Assembly (NCBI RefSeq): GCF_009617575.1
Contig: NZ_WIXJ01000011.1
Span: 1-64,000 of the forward strand
DNA: 64,000 nt
Reading direction: 5' to 3'
Source of the DNA: Rhodocyclus gracilis
Lineage (GTDB): Bacteria; Pseudomonadota; Gammaproteobacteria; Burkholderiales; Rhodocyclaceae
Shown here: positions 49,079 to 64,000 of the stretch, in pieces
Layout of the letters: every line of letters starts with the position of its first letter
How positions within the stretch are numbered: the first letter of the stretch is position 1
Notes under the pieces: generated by a model
Told to the model about the DNA's origin: nothing
What the model saw: the letters and a program-made list of their open reading frames with translations, nothing else
The model's database searches: none
Translations under genes and position numbers: made by a program

Positions 49079-49106
49079 AGTATACCCGCCCCAAGGAGAA
49101 TTGCAA
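49079..49106 (-). promoter_or_regulatory. spc operon (rplN) promoter
   Basis: On the minus strand, TTGCAA (49101-49106) and TATACT (49079-49084) are 16 bp apart, just past the rpsQ stop. It would let the spc genes be transcribed apart from S10. Confidence 0.68.
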
Positions 49107-49110
49107 AGCG

Positions 49111-49377
49111 TTAAATTACGGACGCTTTTTCCAGCAGACGCGAAACCTTCCACGCCTTGGTCTTCGAGAGAGGACGGGTTTCCTCGATCTGCACCAGATC
49201 GCCCGTCTTCGCTTCGTTGTTCTCGTTGTGCGCGTGGTACTTGCTCGCACGAACGATGATCTTGTCGTACATCGGATGCTGAACGCGGCGTTCAATCAGG
49301 ACGGTGACGGTCTTATCCATCTTGTCGCTGACCACACGCCCAACCAGCGTACGCTTGATAGGAGTCGTTTCGCTCAT
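49111..49377 (-). CDS. rpsQ: 30S ribosomal protein S17
   Basis: 16S 5'-domain binding protein, 88 residues, with [20 protein letters not shown] and [19 protein letters not shown]. Its ATG overlaps the rpmC stop (ATGA). Last gene of the S10 group. Confidence 0.98.
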   Translation of the reverse strand: MSETTPIKRTLVGRVVSDKMDKTVTVLIERRVQHPMYDKIIVRASKYHAHNENNEAKTGDLVQIEETRPLSKTKAWKVSRLLEKASVI

Positions 49378-49568
49378 TGCTGCACCGCCTTTTCACGGAG
49401 AATGGTACGCACACGTGCGATGTCGCGACGAACCTTGCCAAGCTGGCTGGTGTTGGAAATCTGCTGAGTCGCAACCTGGACGCGCAGGCCGAACTGCGCC
49501 TTCAGCAGACCAAGCAACTCCGCATTCAGCTCGTCCACACTTTTCGTTTTGAGTTCACTGGCTTTCAT
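49374..49568 (-). CDS. rpmC: 50S ribosomal protein L29
   Basis: Exit-tunnel protein, 64 residues: [20 protein letters not shown] and [22 protein letters not shown] 49568 has GGTGGG six bases before; an ATG two codons up (49574) overlaps the rplP stop and is the alternative. Confidence 0.96.
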   Translation of the reverse strand: MKASELKTKSVDELNAELLGLLKAQFGLRVQVATQQISNTSQLGKVRRDIARVRTILREKAVQQ

Positions 49569-49570
49569 TT

Positions 49571-49984
49571 TCATCCCACCATGCGCGTGACGAAGGTCGT
49601 CGAGATCGGCAGCTTGGCGGCTGCCAAGGCAAACGCCTCGCGGGCCAGCGCCTCGTCAACACCGTCCATCTCATAAAGCACCTTGCCGGGCTGGATTTCG
49701 GCAACGTAGTACTCGGGGTTACCTTTACCGTTACCCATCCGGACTTCCGCCGGCTTCTTCGAAATGGGTTTATCCGGGAACACACGGATCCAGATACGCC
49801 CACCCCGCTTGATGTGACGCGTCATCGCGCGGCGCGCCGCTTCGATCTGACGCGCCGTCAGGCGCCCACGCCCGGTGGCCTTGAGCCCGAACTCGCCGAA
49901 GCTCACCTTGGCGCCGCGAGTCGCGAGGCCGGTGTTACGGCCCTTCTGCTCCTTGCGGTACTTCCTTCTAGCTGGCTGCAGCAT
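49571..49984 (-). CDS. rplP: 50S ribosomal protein L16
   Basis: A-site and peptidyl-transferase region protein, 137 residues, [20 protein letters not shown] and [20 protein letters not shown]. It starts 17 bp inside the end of rpsC, so translation is coupled. Confidence 0.98.
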   Translation of the reverse strand: MLQPARRKYRKEQKGRNTGLATRGAKVSFGEFGLKATGRGRLTARQIEAARRAMTRHIKRGGRIWIRVFPDKPISKKPAEVRMGNGKGNPEYYVAEIQPGKVLYEMDGVDEALAREAFALAAAKLPISTTFVTRMVG

Positions 49985-50831
49985 CTTTCGTTCCTGCCTT
50001 TCTCACTCGTTTCGCGGGAGCCTTGGCTTCGCCATCGGCACCTTCAGTCTTGACCGCCTCAGGGGCGCCATCGGCACGCGGCTTCACCGCACGCGTACGC
50101 GGACGATCCGCAGCCTCGCCATCACGGCCAGCCGGACGCACACCACGGCGCGCCTTGCGAGCAGCATCGTCGCTCTCCGGAGCAGCAGCCAGAGCGTCGG
50201 CGCGATTCAGAATCTCGCCCTTGAACACCCAGACCTTGATACCGATAATGCCGTAGGTCGTTTCGGCTTCGGACGTCGCGTAATCGATGTCCGCACGCAG
50301 CGTGTGCAGCGGCACGCGGCCTTCGCGGTACCACTCGCGACGAGCGATTTCGGCGCCATTGAGACGACCGGAGCTCATGATTTTGATACCCTGGGCGCCC
50401 AGACGCATTGCGTTTTGCATGGCACGCTTCATCGCACGGCGGAACATGATCCGCTTTTCCAGCTGCTGTGCGATCGAGTCGGCAATCAGTTGGGCGTCGA
50501 GTTCCGGCTTGCGGATTTCTTCGATCGTCACGTGAACCGGAACGCCGAGGATGCGCTGCAGATCCGTACGCAACTGATCGATGTCCTCGCCCTTCTTGCC
50601 GATGACGACGCCCGGACGAGCCGAGAAAACCGTCACACGCGCGTTCTTGGCCGGACGCTCGATCAGCACACGGCCGACGGACGCGTGCTTCAGCTTCTTC
50701 TTGAGGTATTCACGTACCTTGATATCTTCATTGAGCATGCCCGCGAAATTCTGGCTATTGGCATACCAACGCGACGACCAATCCCGGCTAACTGCCAGGC
50801 GGAAACCGGTCGGATGAATCTTCTGTCCCAT
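49968..50831 (-). CDS. rpsC: 30S ribosomal protein S3 with long C-terminal tail
   Basis: mRNA-entry protein with helicase role, 287 residues against 233 in E. coli. The core ends near residue 207 ([11 protein letters not shown]) and begins [20 protein letters not shown], with the KH motif [18 protein letters not shown]. The last 80 residues are a low-complexity tail rich in Ala, Lys, Arg, Asp and Glu. Extended tails occur in other betaproteobacteria. Confidence 0.97.
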   Translation of the reverse strand: MGQKIHPTGFRLAVSRDWSSRWYANSQNFAGMLNEDIKVREYLKKKLKHASVGRVLIERPAKNARVTVFSARPGVVIGKKGEDIDQLRTDLQRILGVPVHVTIEEIRKPELDAQLIADSIAQQLEKRIMFRRAMKRAMQNAMRLGAQGIKIMSSGRLNGAEIARREWYREGRVPLHTLRADIDYATSEAETTYGIIGIKVWVFKGEILNRADALAAAPESDDAARKARRGVRPAGRDGEAADRPRTRAVKPRADGAPEAVKTEGADGEAKAPAKRVRKAGTKDAAAS

Positions 50832-50840
50832 TTGTCTTCC

Positions 50841-51170
50841 TCAGTTCCCGACGGTCAGATAGATGTGGCACGTGGGCTTGACGATGCGATTGCCACGACC
50901 CTTGGCGCGGGCGGTGAAACGCTTGAGCACCGCCCCCTTTTCCACGTAGATGGTCTTGACCTTAAGCTCATCAATGTCAGCACCGTCGTTGTGTTCGGCA
51001 TTTGCGATCGCCGATTCCAACACCTTCTTGATGATCCCGGCACCCTTTTTCGGGCTGAACGCCAGAATGTTGAGGGCCTTATCCACCGGCAGACCGCGAA
51101 TCTGATCGGCGACGAGGCGCCCTTTCTGGTCAGACAAACGAACGCCGCGCAACACAGCACGAGTTTCCAT
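50841..51170 (-). CDS. rplV: 50S ribosomal protein L22
   Basis: Exit-tunnel protein with a long hairpin, 109 residues from ATG 51170 ([20 protein letters not shown]), which AAGGGG precedes by six bases; ATG 51176 is possible. The tip region is [17 protein letters not shown]. Confidence 0.97.
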   Translation of the reverse strand: METRAVLRGVRLSDQKGRLVADQIRGLPVDKALNILAFSPKKGAGIIKKVLESAIANAEHNDGADIDELKVKTIYVEKGAVLKRFTARAKGRGNRIVKPTCHIYLTVGN

Positions 51171-51180
51171 ATCCATCCCC

Positions 51181-51456
51181 TTACCTCTTCGCCTTCTTGC
51201 CGGCGGTATGTCCCTTGAAGGTACGCGTCAAGGAAAACTCACCCAGCTTGTGGCCGACCATATTTTCGGTGACATACACCGGAATGTGCTGCTTGCCGTT
51301 ATGGACAGCGATCGTCAGCCCAACAAAGTCAGGCAGAACAGTCGAACGACGCGACCAGGTCTTGATCGGACGCTTGTCTTTAGTCAGACGCACGGCATCA
51401 ATTTTCTTGAGCAGGTGCGCATCGACAAACGGGCCTTTTTTAACTGAACGTCCCAT
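51181..51456 (-). CDS. rpsS: 30S ribosomal protein S19
   Basis: Head protein, 91 residues: [40 protein letters not shown] and [20 protein letters not shown]. Confidence 0.98.
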   Translation of the reverse strand: MGRSVKKGPFVDAHLLKKIDAVRLTKDKRPIKTWSRRSTVLPDFVGLTIAVHNGKQHIPVYVTENMVGHKLGEFSLTRTFKGHTAGKKAKR

Positions 51457-51469
51457 GGTTCCCTACCCC

Positions 51470-52297
51470 TTAGCGTTTGTGACGGCGCTGCACGATCATC
51501 GAGTTCGTGCGCTTGTTGCGGCGAGTACGATAGCCCTTAGTCTTGACGCCCCAAGGACTGACCGGATTCATACCGGCAGCCGTACGACCTTCACCACCGC
51601 CGTGGGGGTGATCCACCGGGTTCATGGCAACGCCGCGAACGGTCGGACGGATGCCACGCCAGCGGTTCGCACCGGCCTTACCGATGGAACGCAGGCTGTG
51701 TTCTTCGTTACCCACTTCGCCAACCGTCGCGCGGCACTCGACGTGCACACGGCGGATTTCACCGGAACGCAGGCGCAGCTGAGCGTAAACCCCTTCGCGC
51801 GCCAGCAACTGAACCGAGGCACCGGCGGCACGAGCCAACTGCGCGCCCTTGCCCGGAATCATCTCAATGCAGTGGATAGTGGTACCGACCGGGATGTTGC
51901 GGATCGGCAGCGTATTACCGGCCTTGATCGGCGCCTCGGAGCCGCTCAGCAGTTGCTGACCGACCACCAAGCCCTTCGGAGCGATGATGTAACGACGCTC
52001 ACCATCGGCGTAGCACAGGAGGGCGATATTCGCACTGCGGTTAGGATCGTATTCGATCCGTTCAACCGTTGCCGGAATACCGTCCTTGGTGCGACGAAAA
52101 TCCACGACACGATAGTGTTGCTTGTGGCCACCGCCCTGGTGACGCGTCGTGATACGACCGTTGTTGTTACGACCGGCCTTCTTCGACTGCGCCTCGACGA
52201 GCGCGGCGTGCGGGCGACCCTTGTGCAGGTCGGGATTAACGACCTTGACAACGGCACGACGCCCGGGAGAGGTCGGCTTGACTTTGACGAGAGCCAT
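51470..52297 (-). CDS. rplB: 50S ribosomal protein L2
   Basis: Core 23S-binding protein needed for subunit joining, 275 residues. The conserved peptidyl-transferase-proximal segment [18 protein letters not shown] is present. It directly follows rplW with no gap. Confidence 0.98.
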   Translation of the reverse strand: MALVKVKPTSPGRRAVVKVVNPDLHKGRPHAALVEAQSKKAGRNNNGRITTRHQGGGHKQHYRVVDFRRTKDGIPATVERIEYDPNRSANIALLCYADGERRYIIAPKGLVVGQQLLSGSEAPIKAGNTLPIRNIPVGTTIHCIEMIPGKGAQLARAAGASVQLLAREGVYAQLRLRSGEIRRVHVECRATVGEVGNEEHSLRSIGKAGANRWRGIRPTVRGVAMNPVDHPHGGGEGRTAAGMNPVSPWGVKTKGYRTRRNKRTNSMIVQRRHKR

Positions 52298-52600
52298 TTA
52301 CGCTGCCCCCCCTTCCACAAAATTGATCTCTTGACCCGGCTTCAGGCAAACGAAAGCCTTCTTCCAGCCCTTGCGACGACCGTTGAAACGGCCGAAACGC
52401 TTTTGCTTACCCTTGACGTTGGCGATCTGCACAGCCTCGACTTCGACCTTGAAGAGCAACTCAACGGCAGCCTTGACTTCCGGCTTGGTCGCATCGGTGG
52501 CCACGCGGAAAATCACTTGCTCGCGCTTCTCGGCCACCCACGTCGCTTTCTCCGAAATCTGGGGTGCCAGCAGCACCTGCAACAGACGTTCTTGGTTCAT
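52298..52600 (-). CDS. rplW: 50S ribosomal protein L23
   Basis: Tunnel-exit protein that docks trigger factor and SRP, 100 residues, with [20 protein letters not shown] and [18 protein letters not shown]. Overlaps the rplD stop by 4 bp. Confidence 0.98.
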   Translation of the reverse strand: MNQERLLQVLLAPQISEKATWVAEKREQVIFRVATDATKPEVKAAVELLFKVEVEAVQIANVKGKQKRFGRFNGRRKGWKKAFVCLKPGQEINFVEGGAA

Positions 52601-53217
52601 CCCAGAATCTCCTCAAACTTGGCAACAGCAGCCTTAGTCATCAGCACCTTCGGGAAACGGACGAGCGACACGGGATCAGCCTCATTGACTTCGATCACGA
52701 GCACGTTCGGCAGATTGCGCGAAGCAAGGAACACGTTCTCATCGAGCGTGTCGGTGATGACGAGCACCGAGTCGTAACCCATGCCCTTGATCTTTTGTGC
52801 GAAGAGCTTTGTCTTCGGCGCTTCGACGGCGATGCCATCGACCACAGCCAGACGATCATCACGCGCCAGCTGCGAAAGGATCGACGCCATACCGGCTCGA
52901 TACATCTTCTTGTTCAGCTTCTGCGTGAAGTTTTCTTCGGGAGAATTCGGGAAGGTACGACCGCCCCCACGCCACAGCGGCGAGGACGACATACCGGAAC
53001 GGGCACGACCCGTACCCTTTTGACCCCAAGGCTTATGCGTGGTGTGGCTAACCTGCTCGCGATCCTTCTGCGCGCGGTTACCACTGCGGGCATTCGCTTG
53101 ATACGCAACGACGACCTGGTGAATCAGCGCCTCGTTGTACTCGCGGCCAAACAGAACGTCGGACGCGGCGAGACGGCTCGCCTCTTGGCCCTGCTCGTTA
53201 ATGACTTTCAGTTCCAT
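52597..53217 (-). CDS. rplD: 50S ribosomal protein L4
   Basis: Tunnel protein, 206 residues, containing [20 protein letters not shown] and [20 protein letters not shown]. In E. coli L4 also represses the S10 operon through its leader. ATG shares one base with the rplC stop (TAATG). Confidence 0.98.
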   Translation of the reverse strand: MELKVINEQGQEASRLAASDVLFGREYNEALIHQVVVAYQANARSGNRAQKDREQVSHTTHKPWGQKGTGRARSGMSSSPLWRGGGRTFPNSPEENFTQKLNKKMYRAGMASILSQLARDDRLAVVDGIAVEAPKTKLFAQKIKGMGYDSVLVITDTLDENVFLASRNLPNVLVIEVNEADPVSLVRFPKVLMTKAAVAKFEEILG

Positions 53218-53861
53218 TATGCCCCCGCCTTCACTGCCGGACGAACGACCACGTCCGAACCCTTAGAGCCAGGGACAGCGCCCTTGACCAACAGCAATTG
53301 ACGCTCGACATCGACACGCACGACCTCGAGGTTTTGCTGCGTCCGCTTCGCATCACCGAGGTGGCCGGCCATGCGCTTACCCGGGAAAACGCGACCCGGA
53401 TCTTGCGCCATACCGATCGAGCCCGGCGCATTGTGCGAAACCGAGTTACCGTGCGAAGCACGTTGCGAGCTGAAGTGGTGGCGCTTGATGCCACCCGCAA
53501 AGCCCTTACCGATCGTCTGACCCGACACGTCAACCTTTTGGCCGACAGCAAAGATGGTCACGCTGATCGTGTCGCCCGCCTTAAGCGTAGCCAGATCAGC
53601 AAGTGCAACCGGGAATTCTTTGAGAACGCTACCCGCTTCGACACCCGCCTTGGCGAAATGTCCAGCGGCCGCCTTCACAACACGCGACGCGCGACGCGCG
53701 CCGAAAGCCACTTGGACGGCAGCATAGCCGTCCACTTCAGGCGTCTTCACTTGGGTCACGCGATTGTTCGACACGTCGAGCACGGTTACCGGGACGGAAG
53801 CACCGTCATCGGTAAAAATGCGCGTCATGCCGACCTTGCGCCCAACAAGGCCTAGACTCAT
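53217..53861 (-). CDS. rplC: 50S ribosomal protein L3
   Basis: Early 23S-binding protein, 214 residues from ATG 53861 ([20 protein letters not shown]). It carries [20 protein letters not shown], the modified-Gln region near [23 protein letters not shown] precedes. It has its own promoter and hairpin leader. Confidence 0.98.
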   Translation of the reverse strand: MSLGLVGRKVGMTRIFTDDGASVPVTVLDVSNNRVTQVKTPEVDGYAAVQVAFGARRASRVVKAAAGHFAKAGVEAGSVLKEFPVALADLATLKAGDTISVTIFAVGQKVDVSGQTIGKGFAGGIKRHHFSSQRASHGNSVSHNAPGSIGMAQDPGRVFPGKRMAGHLGDAKRTQQNLEVVRVDVERQLLLVKGAVPGSKGSDVVVRPAVKAGA

Positions 53862-53909
53862 ATTTATTCTCCTCGCGCCGGCTACGATTGGCCGGCAACG
53901 ATGCAAGTC

Positions 53910-53940
53910 AAAAATCGGGCAGCACTTGCAGTGCCACCCG
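53910..53940 (-). terminator. Attenuator-like hairpin in the rplC leader
   Basis: On the minus strand, CGGG and GCACT arms pair with AGTGC and CCCG across a small internal loop (53916-53940), then one A and five T. It forms a terminator-like structure starting about 8 nt after the predicted start of the rplC promoter. Confidence 0.6.
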
Positions 53941-53953
53941 GCGAAAACCGCCG

Positions 53954-53982
53954 ATTATATCGACGTTAGCTTCCCACTTCAA
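53954..53982 (-). promoter_or_regulatory. S10-operon promoter before rplC
   Basis: On the minus strand, TTGAAG (53977-53982) and a perfect TATAAT (53954-53959) are 17 bp apart, beginning 5 bp after the rpsJ stop. It places rpsJ with tuf, and rplC onwards under separate control. Confidence 0.78.
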
Positions 53983-53986
53983 GCAA

Positions 53987-54298
53987 CTACTGCAACTTGA
54001 TCTCGACGTCAACGCCCGCCGGGAGATCCAGCTTCATCAGCGCATCAACCGTCTTGTCGGTCGGCTCGATGATGTCCATCAAACGCAAATGGGTGCGAAT
54101 TTCGAACTGATCGCGCGAGGTCTTGTTGACGTGAGGGGAACGCAGCACATCGAAGCGCTCGATACGCGTCGGCAGCGGAACCGGCCCACGGACAACCGCG
54201 CCCGTGCGCTTCGCCGTTTCAACGATCTCGAGAGCCGACTGGTCGATGAGGCGATAGTCGAAGGCCTTGAGGCGAATGCGGATTTTCTGGCTTTGCAT
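53987..54298 (-). CDS. rpsJ: 30S ribosomal protein S10
   Basis: Head protein and NusE antitermination partner, 103 residues, with [20 protein letters not shown] and [20 protein letters not shown]. It follows tuf by 60 bp and is split from rplC by 125 bp with a promoter. Confidence 0.98.
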   Translation of the reverse strand: MQSQKIRIRLKAFDYRLIDQSALEIVETAKRTGAVVRGPVPLPTRIERFDVLRSPHVNKTSRDQFEIRTHLRLMDIIEPTDKTVDALMKLDLPAGVDVEIKLQ

Positions 54299-54319
54299 GT
54301 TTTCTTTCCAAAGAGCAGA

Positions 54320-54346
54320 AAGGCGCGCCCAAGAGAGGCGCGCCTT
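54320..54346 (-). other. GC-rich hairpin between tuf and rpsJ
   Basis: A stem AAGGCGCGCC/GGCGCGCCTT with a 7-base loop lies 13 bp past the tuf stop. Only a scattered pyrimidine-rich stretch follows on the minus strand, so it may partly terminate, or process, the tuf mRNA. Confidence 0.55.
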
Positions 54347-54358
54347 CGGTGAGAAAAA

Positions 54359-55549
54359 TTACTCGATGATTTTAGCCACGACGCCGGCGCCGACGGTACG
54401 GCCGCCTTCGCGGATGGCGAAGCGCAGACCGTCTTCCATGGCGATCGGAGCGATCAGCTTGACGGTGATCGACACGTTGTCGCCCGGCATGACCATCTCA
54501 ACACCTTCCGGCAGCGCGATGGCACCGGTCACGTCGGTCGTGCGGAAGTAGAACTGCGGACGGTAGTTGTTGAAGAACGGGGTGTGACGACCCCCTTCGT
54601 CCTTCGACAGCACGTACACTTCACCCGTGAAGTGGGTGTGCGGCGTGATGGAACCCGGCTTGGCCAGCACCTGGCCGCGTTCGACGTCCTCACGCTTGGT
54701 ACCGCGCAGCAGCACGCCGACGTTGTCGCCAGCCTGACCTTGGTCGAGCAGCTTGCGGAACATTTCAACGCCCGTGCAGGTGGTCTTGACGGTGGCCTTG
54801 ATGCCGACGATTTCGATTTCTTCGCCGACCTTGACGATGCCGCGTTCGAGACGGCCCGTTACCACGGTGCCGCGGCCGGAGATCGAGAAGACGTCTTCGA
54901 TCGGCAACAGGAAGGGCTTGTCGATGGCGCGTTCCGGCGTCGGGATGTAGCTGTCGAGGGCGTCGGCCAGACGGAAGATGGCGGCTTCGCCGATTTCGCT
55001 TTGGTCGCCTTCGAGGGCCTTCAGGGCGGAGCCGTGAATGATCGGGATGTCGTCACCCGGGAAGTCGTACTTCGAGAGGAGTTCGCGAACTTCCATTTCG
55101 ACGAGCTCGAGCAGCTCGGCGTCGTCCACCATGTCGCACTTGTTCAGGAAGACGATGATGTACGGCACACCGACCTGACGGGCGAGCAGGATGTGTTCGC
55201 GCGTTTGCGGCATGGGGCCGTCAGCGGCGGAACAGACGAGGATGGCGCCGTCCATCTGGGCGGCACCGGTGATCATGTTCTTGACGTAGTCCGCGTGCCC
55301 CGGGCAGTCAACGTGGGCGTAGTGACGCGTCGCGGTTTCGTATTCAACGTGCGCAGTGTTGATGGTGATGCCGCGCGCCTTCTCTTCCGGCGCCGCGTCG
55401 ATCTGGTCGTACGCCTTCGCTTCACCGCCAAACTTCTTCGACAGGATCGTCGTGATCGCCGCCGTCAGCGTCGTCTTGCCATGGTCAACGTGACCAATCG
55501 TCCCCACATTCACGTGCGGCTTCGTACGTTCGAACTTTCCCTTAGCCAT
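54359..55549 (-). CDS. tuf: Elongation factor Tu
   Basis: GTPase delivering aminoacyl-tRNA, 396 residues. G-motifs [18 protein letters not shown] and NKCD are present, and domain 3 ends with [20 protein letters not shown]. Many betaproteobacteria have a second tuf elsewhere; only this one is in the window. Confidence 0.98.
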   Translation of the reverse strand: MAKGKFERTKPHVNVGTIGHVDHGKTTLTAAITTILSKKFGGEAKAYDQIDAAPEEKARGITINTAHVEYETATRHYAHVDCPGHADYVKNMITGAAQMDGAILVCSAADGPMPQTREHILLARQVGVPYIIVFLNKCDMVDDAELLELVEMEVRELLSKYDFPGDDIPIIHGSALKALEGDQSEIGEAAIFRLADALDSYIPTPERAIDKPFLLPIEDVFSISGRGTVVTGRLERGIVKVGEEIEIVGIKATVKTTCTGVEMFRKLLDQGQAGDNVGVLLRGTKREDVERGQVLAKPGSITPHTHFTGEVYVLSKDEGGRHTPFFNNYRPQFYFRTTDVTGAIALPEGVEMVMPGDNVSITVKLIAPIAMEDGLRFAIREGGRTVGAGVVAKIIE

Positions 55550-55573
55550 TTGCGTTTCCTTGAATACCGTTAA

Positions 55574-57667
<2,094 letters not shown>

Positions 57668-57705
57668 GTGGGTAACCTTTACTTTAAAAAGTCGTCAGAC
57701 GGGCA

Positions 57706-58176
57706 TTAGAAGCGGTAATGCGCAAAAGCCTTGTTGGCTTCAGCCATCCGGTGGATTTCATCGCGCTTCTTGACAGCGCCACCACGGTTTTCAGCCGCTT
57801 CGAGCATCTCAGCCGCCAAGCGTTGCCCCATGGATTTCTCGGAACGTTTGCGGGCAGCTTCGCGCAGCCAGCGCATGGCGAGCGCCATACGACGATTGGG
57901 GCGCACTTCAACCGGCACCTGGTAGTTGGCGCCACCGACGCGGCGGCTCTTCACTTCGACCAGCGGCTTGACGTTGCCGATCGCGGTCGCGAACACTTCC
58001 AGCGGATCCTTGCCGCCCTTGGCGGTGATGACATCAAACGCGCCATACACGATGCGCTCGGCGACCGACTTTTTGCCGCTCATCATGATGGTGTTGACGA
58101 ATTTGGAAACATCGACGCTGCCGAACTTGGGATCGGGCAGGATATCGCGCTTGGGTACTTCACGACGACGAGGCAT
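57706..58176 (-). CDS. rpsG: 30S ribosomal protein S7
   Basis: Head assembly protein, 156 residues, [20 protein letters not shown] with [20 protein letters not shown]. In E. coli S7 represses the str operon. The 90-bp gap to rpsL shows no clear site. Confidence 0.98.
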   Translation of the reverse strand: MPRRREVPKRDILPDPKFGSVDVSKFVNTIMMSGKKSVAERIVYGAFDVITAKGGKDPLEVFATAIGNVKPLVEVKSRRVGGANYQVPVEVRPNRRMALAMRWLREAARKRSEKSMGQRLAAEMLEAAENRGGAVKKRDEIHRMAEANKAFAHYRF

Positions 58177-58266
58177 AGCTTTCTCTCTTAAATATATTCA
58201 GTTGAGGGACAACGGATTGCGCCCCTCTCGGCCACCCATCTGAGCAGCCACTTACTAAGGCAACGC

Positions 58267-58644
58267 TTACGCGGCCTTCGGACGCTTGGCGCCGTACTTC
58301 GAACGCGACTGCTTACGATCCTTGACGCCCTGGGTATCCAGCGAGCCACGAACAGTGTGGTAACGCACACCCGGCAAGTCCTTTACCCGGCCGCCGCGAA
58401 TCAGCACCACCGAGTGCTCCTGCAGATTGTGGCCTTCACCGCCGATGTACGAGATGACCTCGAAACCGTTGGTCAGGCGAACCTTGCACACTTTACGCAG
58501 CGCGGAGTTCGGCTTCTTCGGCGTCGTCGTGTAGACGCGCGTGCAGACGCCACGCTTCTGCGGGCAGTTTTCCAGCGCCGGCACCTTGCTCTTGGCGCGC
58601 ACATGGGTACGCGGCTTGCGTACGAGTTGGTTAATGGTCGGCAT
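58267..58644 (-). CDS. rpsL: 30S ribosomal protein S12
   Basis: Decoding-centre protein, 125 residues from ATG 58644 ([20 protein letters not shown]). It has [20 protein letters not shown] and [17 protein letters not shown]; the Lys codons at the usual streptomycin-resistance positions are unaltered ([13 protein letters not shown]). The ORF extends 18 codons upstream into the leader. First gene after the rpoC terminator. Confidence 0.98.
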   Translation of the reverse strand: MPTINQLVRKPRTHVRAKSKVPALENCPQKRGVCTRVYTTTPKKPNSALRKVCKVRLTNGFEVISYIGGEGHNLQEHSVVLIRGGRVKDLPGVRYHTVRGSLDTQGVKDRKQSRSKYGAKRPKAA

Positions 58645-58696
58645 AATTTCTTTCCAATCACGGTCGCAGCACACAAACGCGCCGCGGTAACGCTGC

Positions 58697-58728
58697 AAAA
58701 AACCAAGGCGGACACGAGGCCGCCTTGG
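58697..58728 (-). terminator. Rho-independent terminator between rpoC and rpsL
   Basis: On the minus strand, the stem CCAAGGCGG/CCGCCTTGG (58703-58728) with an 8-base loop is followed by six T. It lies about 80 bp past the rpoC stop and 53 bp before rpsL, so rpsL depends on read-through or a promoter I cannot identify. Confidence 0.82.
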
Positions 58729-58810
58729 CGATTATCCAGTCATTGGCGGAGATGTGACAGGTTACTCCACCACTAAAGACCGGCGATTCTATGGTTAATC
58801 AAGTCGCGAG

Positions 58811-63043
<4,233 letters not shown>

Positions 63044-63114
63044 CTTTCACTCCGTCCGGGGTGAGAATTCTGAATGGCGGGGCGGCGCCACTCCGTACCA
63101 GCGCCGCCGCCGTC

Positions 63115-63136
63115 GCCGCCGCATTGCTGCGGCGGC
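63115..63136 (-). other. GCAA-tetraloop hairpin between rpoB and rpoC
   Basis: On the minus strand, GCCGCCGCA and TGCGGCGGC form a perfect 9-bp stem capped by GCAA, a stable GNRA tetraloop, 15 bases past the rpoB stop. No U-run follows. It may be a processing or mRNA-stability element. Confidence 0.6.
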
Positions 63137-63151
63137 AGTCCTTCCTGCGTA

Positions 63152-64000
<849 letters not shown>

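Noticed and set aside
58731-58752. Possible promoter GTCACA-16-GATAAT between rpoC and rpsL
   Set aside because: Its start point would fall inside the terminator stem just downstream, so it would mainly make aborted RNA; box matches are only moderate.

Overview
The window is a high-GC proteobacterial chromosome segment, most likely from a betaproteobacterium; the order Rhodocyclales is only a guess. The evidence is the gene order rpoB-rpoC-rpsL-rpsG-fusA-tuf-rpsJ-S10-spc-alpha, a groESL operon carrying both a CIRCE operator and sigma32/sigma70-like promoter boxes, paired ubiA-ubiD, and GC-biased codon use. All genes look intact. I saw no insertion sequence, prophage, CRISPR array or integration scar.

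Left edge (1-7.1 kb): the promoter and leader of an rRNA operon read off the left edge; the 16S gene itself is outside. Next to it are tRNA-Phe(GAA), a TctD/TctE-type two-component system, groES-groEL, and yjcH-actP (acetate uptake). From 7.1 to 19 kb: a Cache-domain chemoreceptor, a PBP4-type D,D-peptidase, ubiD and ubiA, an LplT-like MFS protein, recG-ridA, and two membrane-anchored proteins (SPOR domain and DUF2802).

Fatty-acid block (19-32 kb, all minus strand): a DUF4442 hotdog protein, thiolase fadA, a FadN-type fused dehydrogenase/hydratase, the outer-membrane transporter fadL, and an operon tetR-fadE-fadI-fadJ-acyl-CoA thioesterase. Together they cover uptake, all beta-oxidation steps after activation, and two potential thioesterases. 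The fadN-fadA and tetR-fadE promoters share one architecture: a -10 box followed at once by a 16-bp inverted repeat that fits the PsrA-type CAAAC-N4-GTTTG motif. The linked TetR protein resembles PsrA/FadR, so it probably controls both. fadL lacks this site and instead has five TGC-containing repeats at an exact 10-bp period.

Middle (32-40 kb, plus strand): an Atm1-type ABC exporter, a two-gene partner-switching cassette (degenerate receiver plus RsbW-like kinase domain; receiver-PAS-PP2C phosphatase), and a complete glutamate/aspartate ABC importer gltI-gltJ-gltK-gltL.

Right part (40-64 kb, minus strand): the translation/transcription supercluster from rplQ back to rpoB, which runs off the right edge. 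Extra promoters sit before rplC and rplN. There are hairpins in both of those leaders, a terminator between rpoC and rpsL, and a GCAA-capped hairpin between rpoB and rpoC. These mark where the long cluster is subdivided.
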